Part shown: positions 24,302 to 31,746 of the stretch, one piece after another
How positions within the stretch are numbered: position 1 is the first letter of the stretch
How the letters are laid out: each line of letters begins with the position of its first letter
Assembly (NCBI RefSeq): GCF_025143985.1
Contig: NZ_CP083564.1
Coordinates: 2,573,001-2,637,000 of the forward strand
From: Sulfitobacter sp. W027
GTDB lineage: Bacteria; Pseudomonadota; Alphaproteobacteria; Rhodobacterales; Rhodobacteraceae
Length of the DNA stretch: 64,000 bases
Direction: 5' to 3'
The notes under the pieces: model-generated
Databases searched by the model: none
Told to the model about the DNA's origin: nothing
What the model saw: the letters and a program-made list of their open reading frames with translations, nothing else
Made by a program: the position numbers and the translations under genes

Positions 24302-25711
24302 TCAGGTGAGGATATCCAACTGCCCGGCTAACAAACTCGGGCTGGGTGTCTGGGCCAAAGGAAGAGCATCGCTGCCCTGCGGATCATCGGCCTGCGACAA
24401 ATTTGTTTCAAACTCTGGGCCATCCTGCTGCCCGCCATTGCGCCCTCGGTCGCCAAAGGTCTGGAAGTCGAGGTCGGCGTTATCGGCGCTGATGCCGCGC
24501 GATTGCAGCGCGTCCAGCAGTTGATCACGGTCTTGGCGCAGCATGTTCAGCACCGACGCGCTTTCGGTGGTCATGGCGATCTGCATGCGGCCATTCTCGC
24601 TCCGCATCACCTCAATCTCAATCTCTCCCATGCCGTAGGGCGAAAGCGAGAAGCGCAGCTTGTTGTCGACTGTGTCGAGGCTACGGATCTGCTGGCTAAC
24701 GTGCTGGCGCAACTGCTCTTCCGGCGCGGCGGCGGGATTCGGCGCAGGCGCGGGTGTCGGCTGCGGCGGGCTGAGACGAAGCCCCTCGGACTGAGGAGCC
24801 TGCGGTGCGGTCAGCGTGGCCACCTCGCGTAGCGCGACTTCGGCTGCCGGGGCGTTCACGCCGGGCTGGACTGCCTTGGCGGCATCGACGGCGGCGCTGA
24901 ACGGGTCGGCGGCGGAGATGCGGGGGTCTGCAGCAGCGATGCGGGGCTCTGCAACCATGTTGCGGGGAGCTTCAACAGCAATGCGGGGCTCTGCAGCCGT
25001 GATGCGAGGGCCTGCGACCTCGGCACTCGCGTCCACGGGGGCGTCAGCGGTAGCGCTGATATCGGCACGTGCTGCGGTATTAAGCCGCATCATCGGTGTG
25101 TCGTCCAAATTGCTCGGGGGGGGTGTCGTTTGTGGTGCGGTCCCATCGAACCGAAGAACCGGTGCTGCACCTTCGGCCATCAGGGGGGTCGGCCCCTGTT
25201 GCGCCTGTCCTGCCCCTACCGTCAAACGCCCCACAACTGGAACCACTGCCGATGCAATGCTGAGTTGGCTGCTTGGCGTCGGAATGCGCAGGGCACCGGC
25301 GAGTTTTTCTTCAAGCGCGGCTTCTAAGGTGGGGTCTTCCAATCGGGCCACGGCCTCCAACGTCCCGACTTGGTCAGGCACATCCTCTCCCAAGGCATCG
25401 GCAAAGGCGGTAAGCGCTGCCTTCGGAGTGACCTGACCGTTGACCTCCTCCAACCCGGCAATCGTGTGATCCATCAGAGCCATCAGCCCTTCTGCCGTTT
25501 CAAGGTCGATCCCCTCGGGCAGCGCATCGGCGGCCCCATTGGTCTCCGCCGTTGCGATTTTAGGGTCTTTGACCTGCGGCTGGGGTGCTGCCTCCTGCCT
25601 CGCCATGCCCAGCATGAGAGCGGCAAAGCCTTTCGCAGCCCCTTTCTGGGGCGGCTGCCCTAGACCTGCGGCACTGGATGCCGCAGGGGCGGTTTGAAGT
25701 TGAGCGATCAT
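24302..25711 (-). CDS. fliK: FliK, hook-length control protein
   Basis: I chose the ATG at 25711 because GGAGGACGTCAG precedes it directly; the open frame extends to 25801. The 469-residue protein has a long low-complexity A, P, E and T-rich middle and a conserved C-terminal domain (about residues 360-440) with RFSLSPYGMGEIEIEV and ITTESASVLN-like features, typical of FliK. FliK is secreted as a ruler and triggers the FlhB switch. Five 7-residue repeats of the form PRI-x-A-A-[DE] occur in the middle (DNA 24915-25025). It precedes flgD by 11 bases. Confidence 0.88.
   Translation of the reverse strand: MIAQLQTAPAASSAAGLGQPPQKGAAKGFAALMLGMARQEAAPQPQVKDPKIATAETNGAADALPEGIDLETAEGLMALMDHTIAGLEEVNGQVTPKAALTAFADALGEDVPDQVGTLEAVARLEDPTLEAALEEKLAGALRIPTPSSQLSIASAVVPVVGRLTVGAGQAQQGPTPLMAEGAAPVLRFDGTAPQTTPPPSNLDDTPMMRLNTAARADISATADAPVDASAEVAGPRITAAEPRIAVEAPRNMVAEPRIAAADPRISAADPFSAAVDAAKAVQPGVNAPAAEVALREVATLTAPQAPQSEGLRLSPPQPTPAPAPNPAAAPEEQLRQHVSQQIRSLDTVDNKLRFSLSPYGMGEIEIEVMRSENGRMQIAMTTESASVLNMLRQDRDQLLDALQSRGISADNADLDFQTFGDRGRNGGQQDGPEFETNLSQADDPQGSDALPLAQTPSPSLLAGQLDILT
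24915..25025 (-). repeat. 21-bp tandem repeats inside fliK
   Basis: Imperfect copies of a 21-bp unit recur with exact 21-base spacing, starting at 24918, 24939, 24960, 24981 and 25002. In the protein they read PRITAAE, PRIAVEA, PRNMVAE, PRIAAAD and PRISAAD. Copy-number change would keep the frame. Confidence 0.8.
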
Positions 25712-25751
25712 CTGACGTCCTCCACCTTGGGATTCCGAAGGCTCTTTTGGA

Positions 25752-26432
25752 TCAAGAGATCCGCACGTTCCCACGCTGGTCTTCATGGGCGCGGCGCGCA
25801 CTGCGGCCCTCGACGAGGGCTTTCAGCCGCAGAGTCCATTGATTGAGGGTCACAGGCGTTTCTGTCCCTGTGAGCGCCCGAAGCGAAAGCTGTGCACCGT
25901 CGCCCTGTTCAGCAGCAAAGACCGACTGGCTATCCACCGGACGGCCCCAGTACTGCCCCAGAACCGCGCTCAGCCCCATGCGGAAGGCCGCAGGCTCAAG
26001 ACCCAGTTTGAGCAGCTCATCCGCCTCAGCGGCATGATAGTAAGCCTGACCCAGAGCGTGCAGAACGCTGTCCTCATCCATCATCGGGAACAGACCGCGC
26101 CCGATGATCCCGATCAGGACTTCGCCCACCAGCGCACCGGCAGCTTGGGAGATGTTTGTGAAATTGTCGCTTTTGCGAATAACGACGAGCGAGCCATAGG
26201 GCACGTCGGCGTCGAGTTCTTCGGCCAGAATATCGCCAAGGCAGACGCCCGGGATTGGTTCGATGCAATCTGGCATTGCCACCGGATGACCGGCCCAATC
26301 CTGCATCTCGAAGACCGAAGCTTGAACCGGAATCAGCGCCCGGATCAGCATGTTGAAATGGCGGCCGTCGGCCGATGAATCCATGTGGCAGGCACCCTTC
26401 CAGATGCCACCGATAAGTGAGTTTACCTGCAT
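25752..26432 (-). CDS. Unrecognised cytoplasmic protein between motB and fliK
   Basis: The 226-residue product has no signal peptide or membrane segment and I recognise no family. Visible segments include EPIPGVCLGDILAEEL, GSLVVIRKSDNFTNISQ and GALVGEVLIGIIGRGLFPMMDE. The ATG at 26432 has GAGGCGGA just before it; a later ATG at 26384 is also possible. It lies immediately upstream of fliK in the same direction and downstream of motB, so a flagellar or motility role is likely from context only. The end of the frame runs past the fliK start region without overlapping the chosen fliK start. Confidence 0.5.
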   Translation of the reverse strand: MQVNSLIGGIWKGACHMDSSADGRHFNMLIRALIPVQASVFEMQDWAGHPVAMPDCIEPIPGVCLGDILAEELDADVPYGSLVVIRKSDNFTNISQAAGALVGEVLIGIIGRGLFPMMDEDSVLHALGQAYYHAAEADELLKLGLEPAAFRMGLSAVLGQYWGRPVDSQSVFAAEQGDGAQLSLRALTGTETPVTLNQWTLRLKALVEGRSARRAHEDQRGNVRIS

Positions 26433-26659
26433 TTCCGCCTCGTTCAGGACATTCTGTCCATGGTTTATCCAGGCTATTTTTTAAGTTTTTTAGGTGCCCG
26501 GGTGCTCGTTTATTGCATTAGGTCTAGATCGCAAGACCTTGACCGTCAACAATTTTACAGGGCAGGACATTATTTTTGGGAATCAGCGGCAGGGATGTCG
26601 CACTTTTGAAATCGCAGATGATCGGCGCAAAACCGCCTATATCGCCAGTAAAACAAGGC
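26433..26659 (-). promoter_or_regulatory. Intergenic region upstream of the 226-residue gene
   Basis: This 227-base gap follows motB and precedes the unrecognised gene and fliK. It is AT-rich around 26460-26520 and has a weak inverted repeat, AGGTCT at 26520-26525 and AGACCT at 26534-26539. It probably contains the promoter for the downstream genes; no definite consensus is visible and the repeat has no T-run, so I do not call it a terminator. Confidence 0.35.
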
Positions 26660-27589
26660 CTACTCGGCCTGGTACACCAAGCGAATTGAGATGCGACGAT
26701 TTTCCGGGGCCAAGGGGTCGATTGTGTTGATCGGCTGGGTGTCTGCCACGCCTGAGACGCGCATGAACCGTGCGCTGGCGATGCCGGCGGCCATCAATGT
26801 GCGGCGCGTGGCGTTGGCGCGATCTGCCGACAGTTCCCAATTCGTGTAGCCGTTGTTTGCACCAAAGGCAGCGGCGTCAGTATGGCCCACGATCTCAACC
26901 GGCTGGTTCTGTTCGGCGATCACATCACCGATGGCCAAGAGCAATTCGCGGGTCTTTGGGGACACTTCGGCACTGCCGCGGGTAAAGAGCGAGCGTTCGT
27001 CTTGATCCAGCACCTGCACCGTCAACGCGCCGCTCGACTTCTCCAGCCGAACATTGCGAGCCAGACCGCTCAGTTCCTCATCCGAGGTGATCCGCTCGGC
27101 GATGTCTTCGGCCATGCGATCAATCTCGGACTTGCGGTGCTCTGCCTCTTCGATTGCGGCCAGCGTGGCGGGATCTGCGGCTGCGGCAGGCTCGGGTGCC
27201 TCGGCGTATTCTACGACCACCTCTGCCGGCTTGTCGCGCAGGCGGCTGTCAAAGACCATCATCGGGTTGTCGCGGCCAAAGGTCGGCTTTTGCACATTGC
27301 CGGTATTGTCGACCGCGCCGGTCATGACCCCTGCGGCCATCAGCGGGCGCAGGTCCGCCGCCGCATCCGAGGATGACCCCCCGTCGGATACTGTCGGGGT
27401 AAAGTAATTCGCCAAACCACGCAGCTTTTCTTCGTCCGAAGCCGCAAGGATCCACAGCAACAAGAAAAACGCCATCATCGCGGTCATGAAGTCCGCGTAG
27501 GCCACCTTCCAACCGCCGCCGTGGTGGGCGTGGCCGCCCTCCGCGTCGTAGCGCTTGATGATGATCATTGCGTTCTTTTTGTCAGCCAT
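26660..27589 (-). CDS. motB: MotB, flagellar stator protein
   Basis: The ATG at 27589 has GAGG upstream; a GTG one codon earlier is possible. The 309-residue protein starts with a histidine- and glycine-rich cytoplasmic stretch (GGHAHHGGG), then the membrane helix GWKVAYADFMTAMMAFFLLLW with the proton-carrying Asp33, and ends with an OmpA-like peptidoglycan-binding domain (about 200-305: VEIVGHTDAAAFGANNGYTNWELSADRANATRR). It is not adjacent to motA; mucR and an unrecognised gene lie between them, so the stator subunits come from separate transcripts. Confidence 0.95.
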   Translation of the reverse strand: MADKKNAMIIIKRYDAEGGHAHHGGGWKVAYADFMTAMMAFFLLLWILAASDEEKLRGLANYFTPTVSDGGSSSDAAADLRPLMAAGVMTGAVDNTGNVQKPTFGRDNPMMVFDSRLRDKPAEVVVEYAEAPEPAAAADPATLAAIEEAEHRKSEIDRMAEDIAERITSDEELSGLARNVRLEKSSGALTVQVLDQDERSLFTRGSAEVSPKTRELLLAIGDVIAEQNQPVEIVGHTDAAAFGANNGYTNWELSADRANATRRTLMAAGIASARFMRVSGVADTQPINTIDPLAPENRRISIRLVYQAE

Positions 27590-27631
27590 CACAGGGCCTC
27601 CCGACTGCTCGAGATCGAGCCGAAGGCCAGA

Positions 27632-28099
27632 TCAGGAAAGCTCTGCGTTATTGTCTGACTTGTCCCGGCTATATTTGCCCAGACCGGCGCGCTTGGCGTA
27701 TTCGGCTTTGCGCTTGGAGTAGCTCGGCGCGACCAGCGGCGTGTCGGCGGCCAGATTGAACATCACACGGTATTCCGCTTCGGTCAGCCCATGCTCGGCA
27801 CCAAGGTGACGTTTGAGCATCTTGAACCCTTTGCCACAGCACAGGCAAAAGATCGTGTCATCGGTCATCGGCTGTTCGCCGGGGGCGGCGGGAACGCCCT
27901 GCGCCTTGGGCGCGATAGGGGCAAGGGCCGCAGGAATGTTGGCCAAAGCGGTGGCGGCACTCTCCGCAGGTGTCGCGCGCAGGCGCTCGACCAAGGTTAG
28001 AATATCGTCGATCGTCACATCGCTGCGGCTGGCGAAACCGGAAACGATGGTCGCAATCGCGGTATCGCTTAGGTTTTGCTTGGGGGGAACATTAGGCAT
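27632..28099 (-). CDS. mucR: MucR/Ros family zinc-finger transcriptional regulator
   Basis: The 155-residue protein has the Ros-type zinc finger: C85-x2-C88-x9-H98-x4-H103 in CLCCGKGFKMLKRHLGAEH, followed by GLTEAEYR and a basic end (YSKRKAEYAKRAGLG). MucR proteins are H-NS-like repressors binding AT-rich DNA and control motility and exopolysaccharide in rhizobia. Located between motB and an unrecognised flagellar-cluster gene, it is the only transcription factor in the flagellar region. Two TTATTCTT copies lie in its own upstream region. A role on these flagellar promoters, and possibly on the polysaccharide operon at 51730-61409, is an inference. Confidence 0.9.
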   Translation of the reverse strand: MPNVPPKQNLSDTAIATIVSGFASRSDVTIDDILTLVERLRATPAESAATALANIPAALAPIAPKAQGVPAAPGEQPMTDDTIFCLCCGKGFKMLKRHLGAEHGLTEAEYRVMFNLAADTPLVAPSYSKRKAEYAKRAGLGKYSRDKSDNNAELS

Positions 28100-28189
28100 G
28101 AGGCAACTTCCTTGTTAAGTTAATCTTGCCTTCTGCAAGGTTCGCGAAATGCCAACGAAGGGCTTCGCAAGTGACGCAGCAAAGATAAA

Positions 28190-28197
28190 TTATTCTT
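28190..28197 (+). repeat. TTATTCTT element, copy 4 (upstream of mucR)
   Basis: Exact TTATTCTT; direct repeat partner at 28204, 14 bases away. Confidence 0.45.
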
Positions 28198-28203
28198 CGC
28201 AGT

Positions 28204-28211
28204 TTATTCTT
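28204..28211 (+). repeat. TTATTCTT element, copy 5 (upstream of mucR)
   Basis: Exact TTATTCTT; direct repeat partner at 28190. Confidence 0.45.
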
Positions 28212-28285
28212 ATCACGATTCGAACTATATTTGGAACCCGCACAAGCATTGACAAGCACTTTTCCGCCACATTGTGAAAAATGCA

Positions 28286-29386
28286 TCACGGCTCCATCTG
28301 AGCGACTGTTTTGAAGATCGCGCTCTTGGGGGCCGGATTGGGGGCTGTATCATTCCCCGTAGTCTGCGCAATGATCGTGCTGAACAGCCCGGTCACGCCC
28401 AACCCCGCGACCGCGATTAGCGGGATATGCAGCGACTTCCACAGACTTTTGCGGGGCGCAGGTGGCTGCGGCGTCAATGTTGTGGGGTCGAGCAGTTCTG
28501 GCTCTGGCATTTCAGGCACATCAATCGGCGCGCCAAACTCAACAAAGATACCGCGCGGCATGACTGCGACCTTCACTTCGCGCCGCTCACAACTGTCGCT
28601 AAACCCAGCAGGGAAAAGCTCAGCCGGTATATCGATCACCATGTTATCCTTGGGCCGCCACTCTGCCGCGAGCGTATCGCGCGGGATGTAGACTGATGCA
28701 AAATCATCACGAAACGCGATGTCACGCACCAAGGTCGGGACCATGGGCAAGGGCTTTTCCGGAGTGGCCGCGATTCGCATCCTCCCCCCGGCAAGCCACA
28801 TCTCAAGGCTGACGTAGAAGCATTCCCCGGGCTGAACCTCAGCGGATGACATATAGCCCTCGGGCGGGCCAGAGCGCAGCTTGCGGCGCTTGCGCGTGCC
28901 GATGGGGAAGATCTTGTTGGTGCTGACGCGCTGAAACTGATCCAACTCCGGGCGCTGGCGCATCAACTCGTCGAAATCCAACCCTTCTTCGCGGGCGAAG
29001 TTGTAGTTGATAAGGTAATCCGCCGCCGTTTCTTCAAGCGTCTTGCTTTCCTGAATGGCCTTCAACAGTGCGTTTTCCTCAGAAAACAGCAGCCTGCGGC
29101 AGGGATGCCCTTCAACCTCAGGGCTCACGGCAAAGCTGCCGACGGGGCGATCTAGAATGTCGGAAACCCGGTCGAAAACCGCGTGTTCCTCATCATTATG
29201 GAAGACCACGAACTCGCAAAGACCGGCGGCGTCCATACAAAGCAGCAGCCGCATTTCCTTGGGCCAGCCCTGCACGAGCACCGAAAGCTCAGAGGGATCG
29301 ACGAAATAGGCAAAGGCATCGGGCTCTTGCAGAGCGTCGACATCATCCTTCAACTCTTCTTTGACCGAAAAACCACTATTCATCAT
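28286..29386 (-). CDS. Unrecognised C-terminally anchored membrane protein next to motA
   Basis: The product has 366 residues and no N-terminal signal. Residues 1-300 look soluble, with a basic patch around residue 165 (IGTRKRRKLRSG) and a beta-rich second half (FYVSLEMWLAGGRMRIAA ... REVKVAVMPRGIFVEFGAPID). A proline-rich linker follows (TLTPQPPAPRK) and then one membrane helix near residues 320-340 (IPLIAVAGLGVTGLFSTIIA) close to the C-terminus. That suggests a large cytoplasmic domain held at the inner membrane. I recognise no family. It is divergent from motA across 93 bases and upstream of mucR; a motor-associated role is inferred from position alone. Confidence 0.55.
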   Translation of the reverse strand: MMNSGFSVKEELKDDVDALQEPDAFAYFVDPSELSVLVQGWPKEMRLLLCMDAAGLCEFVVFHNDEEHAVFDRVSDILDRPVGSFAVSPEVEGHPCRRLLFSEENALLKAIQESKTLEETAADYLINYNFAREEGLDFDELMRQRPELDQFQRVSTNKIFPIGTRKRRKLRSGPPEGYMSSAEVQPGECFYVSLEMWLAGGRMRIAATPEKPLPMVPTLVRDIAFRDDFASVYIPRDTLAAEWRPKDNMVIDIPAELFPAGFSDSCERREVKVAVMPRGIFVEFGAPIDVPEMPEPELLDPTTLTPQPPAPRKSLWKSLHIPLIAVAGLGVTGLFSTIIAQTTGNDTAPNPAPKSAIFKTVAQMEP

Positions 29387-29479
29387 AGAAACCCAAGTTC
29401 TTTCCTAGATAATACTTGTATAGGCGCATCCACTCAAGGATAAAGTAAGAATAGTTTCTTTTTGGAGGCGTGTGCAGCA
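29387..29479. promoter_or_regulatory. Divergent region upstream of motA
   Basis: This 93-base AT-rich region lies between the divergent unrecognised gene and motA. It contains TAAGAATAG at 29446-29454, a one-mismatch copy of the AAGAATAA element. A strong ribosome-binding site, TTTGGAGG at 29461-29468, precedes the motA ATG at 29480. Confidence 0.4.
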
Positions 29480-30346
29480 ATGACACTCTTGCTTGGTCTT
29501 GTAATGGTCTTCGGTCTGGTCTTTGGCGGCTTCATGCTGTCGGGAGGGAATATGGACATCGTCCTGCACGCCCTACCCTATGAAGGCATGATGATCGGTG
29601 GCGCCTCTCTGGGCGCCTTTGTGATCGCCAATTCTTTCTCGGTGGTGAAATCATCGCTAGGCGGGGTCCTGCGGGTCATCAAAGGGCCGCGCTGGAAGGC
29701 GGCGGATTACAACGATCTGCTGGCGCTCATGTTTGAACTGGCGCGTCTTTATAAGACCAAGGGCATCGTTGCGATGGACGAACATATCGAAAACCCAGAG
29801 GCCAGCCCGATCTTCCAGCGTTATCCCAAGCTGATGAAGGACCACTTCGTCACAGACCTTATCGCCGACAGTTTCCGCATGATGTCGATGCAATTCGATG
29901 ACCGCTTCCAAATGGAAGACGTGTTGAACCGCAAGATCAAGAAGCATCACCATGAGTCACTGGTCTCAGCCAGCGCGATCCAAAGCATGGCCGACGGCCT
30001 GCCCGCCATCGGCATTGTTGCGGCGGTTCTGGGCGTGATCAAAACCATGTCCTCCATCGACAAACCACCAGAGATCCTGGGCGCGATGATTGGCGGCGCG
30101 TTGGTGGGCACGTTCCTTGGGGTTTTCCTCGCCTACTGTATGGTGCAGCCCATCGCGGGCCGGTTGGAGCAGATCGAAGAGGAGGACAGCGCCATGTATA
30201 CGGTGATCCGCGATGTCATCGTTGCCATCGTGGCAGGCCACCCGCCGAGCATCTGCATCGAGCTGGGCCGCGGCAATATTCCCACTACGAAACAGCCGAA
30301 CTTCTCCGCCGTGGAGGCCTCGCAGCGCGAACTGCCTGCGGTATGA
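29480..30346 (+). CDS. motA: MotA, flagellar stator protein
   Basis: The ATG at 29480 follows TTTGGAGG; an upstream extension to 29462 would need TTG. The 288-residue protein has four membrane helices: two near the N-terminus (about 3-22 and 31-50) and two (about 170-190 and 200-222) after a cytoplasmic loop with the conserved torque-generating region (IENPEASPIFQRYPKLMKDHFVTDLIADSFRMM). It pairs with MotB (26660-27589) as the proton-driven stator. Two small genes follow, the first overlapping its stop by 4 bases. Confidence 0.94.
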   Translation: MTLLLGLVMVFGLVFGGFMLSGGNMDIVLHALPYEGMMIGGASLGAFVIANSFSVVKSSLGGVLRVIKGPRWKAADYNDLLALMFELARLYKTKGIVAMDEHIENPEASPIFQRYPKLMKDHFVTDLIADSFRMMSMQFDDRFQMEDVLNRKIKKHHHESLVSASAIQSMADGLPAIGIVAAVLGVIKTMSSIDKPPEILGAMIGGALVGTFLGVFLAYCMVQPIAGRLEQIEEEDSAMYTVIRDVIVAIVAGHPPSICIELGRGNIPTTKQPNFSAVEASQRELPAV

Positions 30347-30600
30347 TCCGCCCCCTGCCCCTGATCGCGCTCATGGCATTGCTTGCCGGGCCGGGCTTCG
30401 CAGCTAGCGAGCCTAAGAAAGAGGGCGGAGAGAAGGACGACAAAGCCGCAGCCGAAGAGGCGAAGCTTCCCAATTCCATGCGCCGCCATGGGGTGATCGG
30501 CCATGTCCCTCCGATGGAGGGACTGCCGCTTTTTGATCCCGAGGTGCTGGAACGCATGCGCGAGCGGCTGATTATCCTGTCGCAAGGCGCGGGCCAGTGA
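30343..30600 (+). CDS. Small periplasmic protein in the motA operon
   Basis: The 85-residue product starts by overlapping the motA stop (ATGA) and ends by overlapping the next gene. It has a signal peptide (about residues 1-20, ending GFA-A), then a charged K/E/A-rich stretch, then a compact segment with MRRHGVIGHVPPMEGLPLFDPEVLERMRERL. No known family comes to mind. Strict translational coupling with motA suggests that it is made together with the stator and may act on it in the periplasm; this is inference. Confidence 0.55.
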   Translation: MIRPLPLIALMALLAGPGFAASEPKKEGGEKDDKAAAEEAKLPNSMRRHGVIGHVPPMEGLPLFDPEVLERMRERLIILSQGAGQ

Positions 30601-31022
30601 AACCCCGGCGCGGTGACGGGCTGGCTGTGCTTTCACGGCTAAAACGCTTTGAGATGGAGAATGTGGCCCTGGAAATGGTCGAGGTAAACCGCGCCCTGAG
30701 CCAGATCGAAAACGATCGCCACGCCCTCATGGAGCAATTGAACGACCGGGGCGATCCCGACGCCGTAGAGGCCACACGCGTCGTTTCCGCCTTCATCCGC
30801 AACGTCTCGGAAACGATTCACCGGAAGGACGCCGAAGCCGAACGGCTGCGCGCGGACAGTGCAGGCATCCATGACCGCCTGAACGGGCTTTTCGCCGAAG
30901 CCAAGCGCATCGACCTGATCCGCACCCGCCGCGCCGAGACGCGCAGGCAGGCGATCCAAGACGCTGAGACCGCCGCGCAGGCCGAAGGGTTCCTATCCAC
31001 CTGGCTTGAGGACCAGAGGTAG
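30597..31022 (+). CDS. FliJ-like coiled-coil protein
   Basis: The 141-residue product starts with GTG overlapping the previous stop. It is one long coiled coil (LAVLSRLKRFEMENVALEMVEVNRALSQIENDRHALMEQL onwards) with many A, E, R, D and L residues and no membrane segment. Size and coiled-coil form fit FliJ, the soluble component linking the export ATPase to FlhA, but FliJ has almost no diagnostic motif. It is the last gene of the motA unit. FliI, its usual partner, is outside the window. Confidence 0.5.
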   Translation: MKPRRGDGLAVLSRLKRFEMENVALEMVEVNRALSQIENDRHALMEQLNDRGDPDAVEATRVVSAFIRNVSETIHRKDAEAERLRADSAGIHDRLNGLFAEAKRIDLIRTRRAETRRQAIQDAETAAQAEGFLSTWLEDQR

Positions 31023-31372
31023 TAAGCCAATTATCGCATTACGGGAGGTTTATCGTAAATTTCTCTTAAATGGCGAATAGCAGTCAGAAAAACGCCGCAA
31101 TTCTATTCCATCAAAGCCGCATTCCATGCGTCGCCATCACGACGGCGTCTGCGTGAAAGTTTTGTCTATAGAGGATACTGCGCATGACCGATGCCCCCAG
31201 CCTTACCACCGCGATCATCCACGCCAAGGCAATGACTGCGCACTAGTTACTTGGCCGGCGTCAATCATCTGCGGTCTTTTCGCCGCGATGATATCCACAC
31301 ACACGTCTGGCCTGCCTGAACCTGTCACGGGGTCGCATTTCTGGCCCTATATTTAACCAGTAAGGATTTGAA
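31023..31372. other. 350-base region without a confident gene
   Basis: Nothing here is clearly a gene. A short open frame at 31184-31246 encodes 20 residues (MTDAPSLTTAIIHAKAMTAH) and has AGAGGA nine bases upstream of its ATG; a different frame continues as SYLAGVNHLRSFRRDDIHTH to a stop near 31320, as if one small gene had been broken by a frameshift. The left part is AT-rich with TTACG-N10-CGTAA at about 31036-31055. The right end must hold the promoter of the next gene. Confidence 0.35.
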
Positions 31373-31711
31373 ATGAAGCGAAGAGGATTTTTTGCCGCCG
31401 CCGCCATTAGTGCCGCATCGCTCAGTGTTAACCCAGCCTATGCGCAATCGGCTGAGGTTACCCTTGTCGATGTGCGTGACCTGTTCCAAAGCCGCGACCT
31501 CGGTGCGCGCCGCATGGTGCAAGACAGCCTTAAACACGAAGGCTACTATAAGGGTGCAATTGATGGCGCTTGGGGGCCGGGGACCGAAGCCGCCTTTCGC
31601 GCGCTCATGGCCTCCGACCGCTATCTGCGCCATGCCCAGACTTGGACATTTGCCTACCCTATTCAGGTCAGCGAAACGATGTTCTTCCTGACCTCTGACG
31701 CTTACATGTAG
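31373..31711 (+). CDS. Small secreted peptidoglycan-binding-like protein
   Basis: The product has 112 residues. It has a signal peptide (about residues 1-24, ending NPAYAQ) and then a short domain with ARRMVQDSLKHEGYYKGAIDGAWGPGTEAAFRAL, which matches the PG_binding_1 pattern (Y-x-G-x-I-D-G-x-x-G-P-x-T-x-x-A). It probably binds cell wall or membrane material in the periplasm; no catalytic domain is present. The ATG is preceded by AAGGATTTGAA. A clear hairpin terminator follows at 31718. It is outside the flagellar operons but adjacent to them. Confidence 0.7.
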   Translation: MKRRGFFAAAAISAASLSVNPAYAQSAEVTLVDVRDLFQSRDLGARRMVQDSLKHEGYYKGAIDGAWGPGTEAAFRALMASDRYLRHAQTWTFAYPIQVSETMFFLTSDAYM

Positions 31712-31717
31712 GCCGCG

Positions 31718-31740
31718 CCGGGGCCCTTTGCGGGCCTCGG
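31718..31740 (+). terminator. Hairpin terminator after the peptidoglycan-binding-like gene
   Basis: CCGGGGCCC at 31718-31726 pairs with GGGCCTCGG at 31732-31740 (one G-T pair) around the loop TTTGC and is followed by TCTTACTT. It lies between convergent genes and could serve both. Confidence 0.6.
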
Positions 31741-31746
31741 TCTTAC

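Larger units (their letters stand above)
28100..28285 (-). promoter_or_regulatory. mucR upstream region with two TTATTCTT copies
   Basis: This 186-base gap precedes mucR. It is AT-rich with many T-A steps at 28180-28235 and contains TTATTCTT twice in direct orientation at 28190-28197 and 28204-28211, 14 bases apart. MucR proteins favour such DNA, so autoregulation is a reasonable guess. Confidence 0.45.

Noticed and set aside
25712..25801. Longer N-terminus for FliK
   Set aside because: The ATG at 25711 has a near-perfect ribosome-binding site and the extra 30 residues have no family match; they would overlap the neighbouring gene.
26520..26539. AGGTCT-N8-AGACCT as terminator of motB
   Set aside because: Short stem, long loop and no T-run; position about 120 bases after the stop gives little support.
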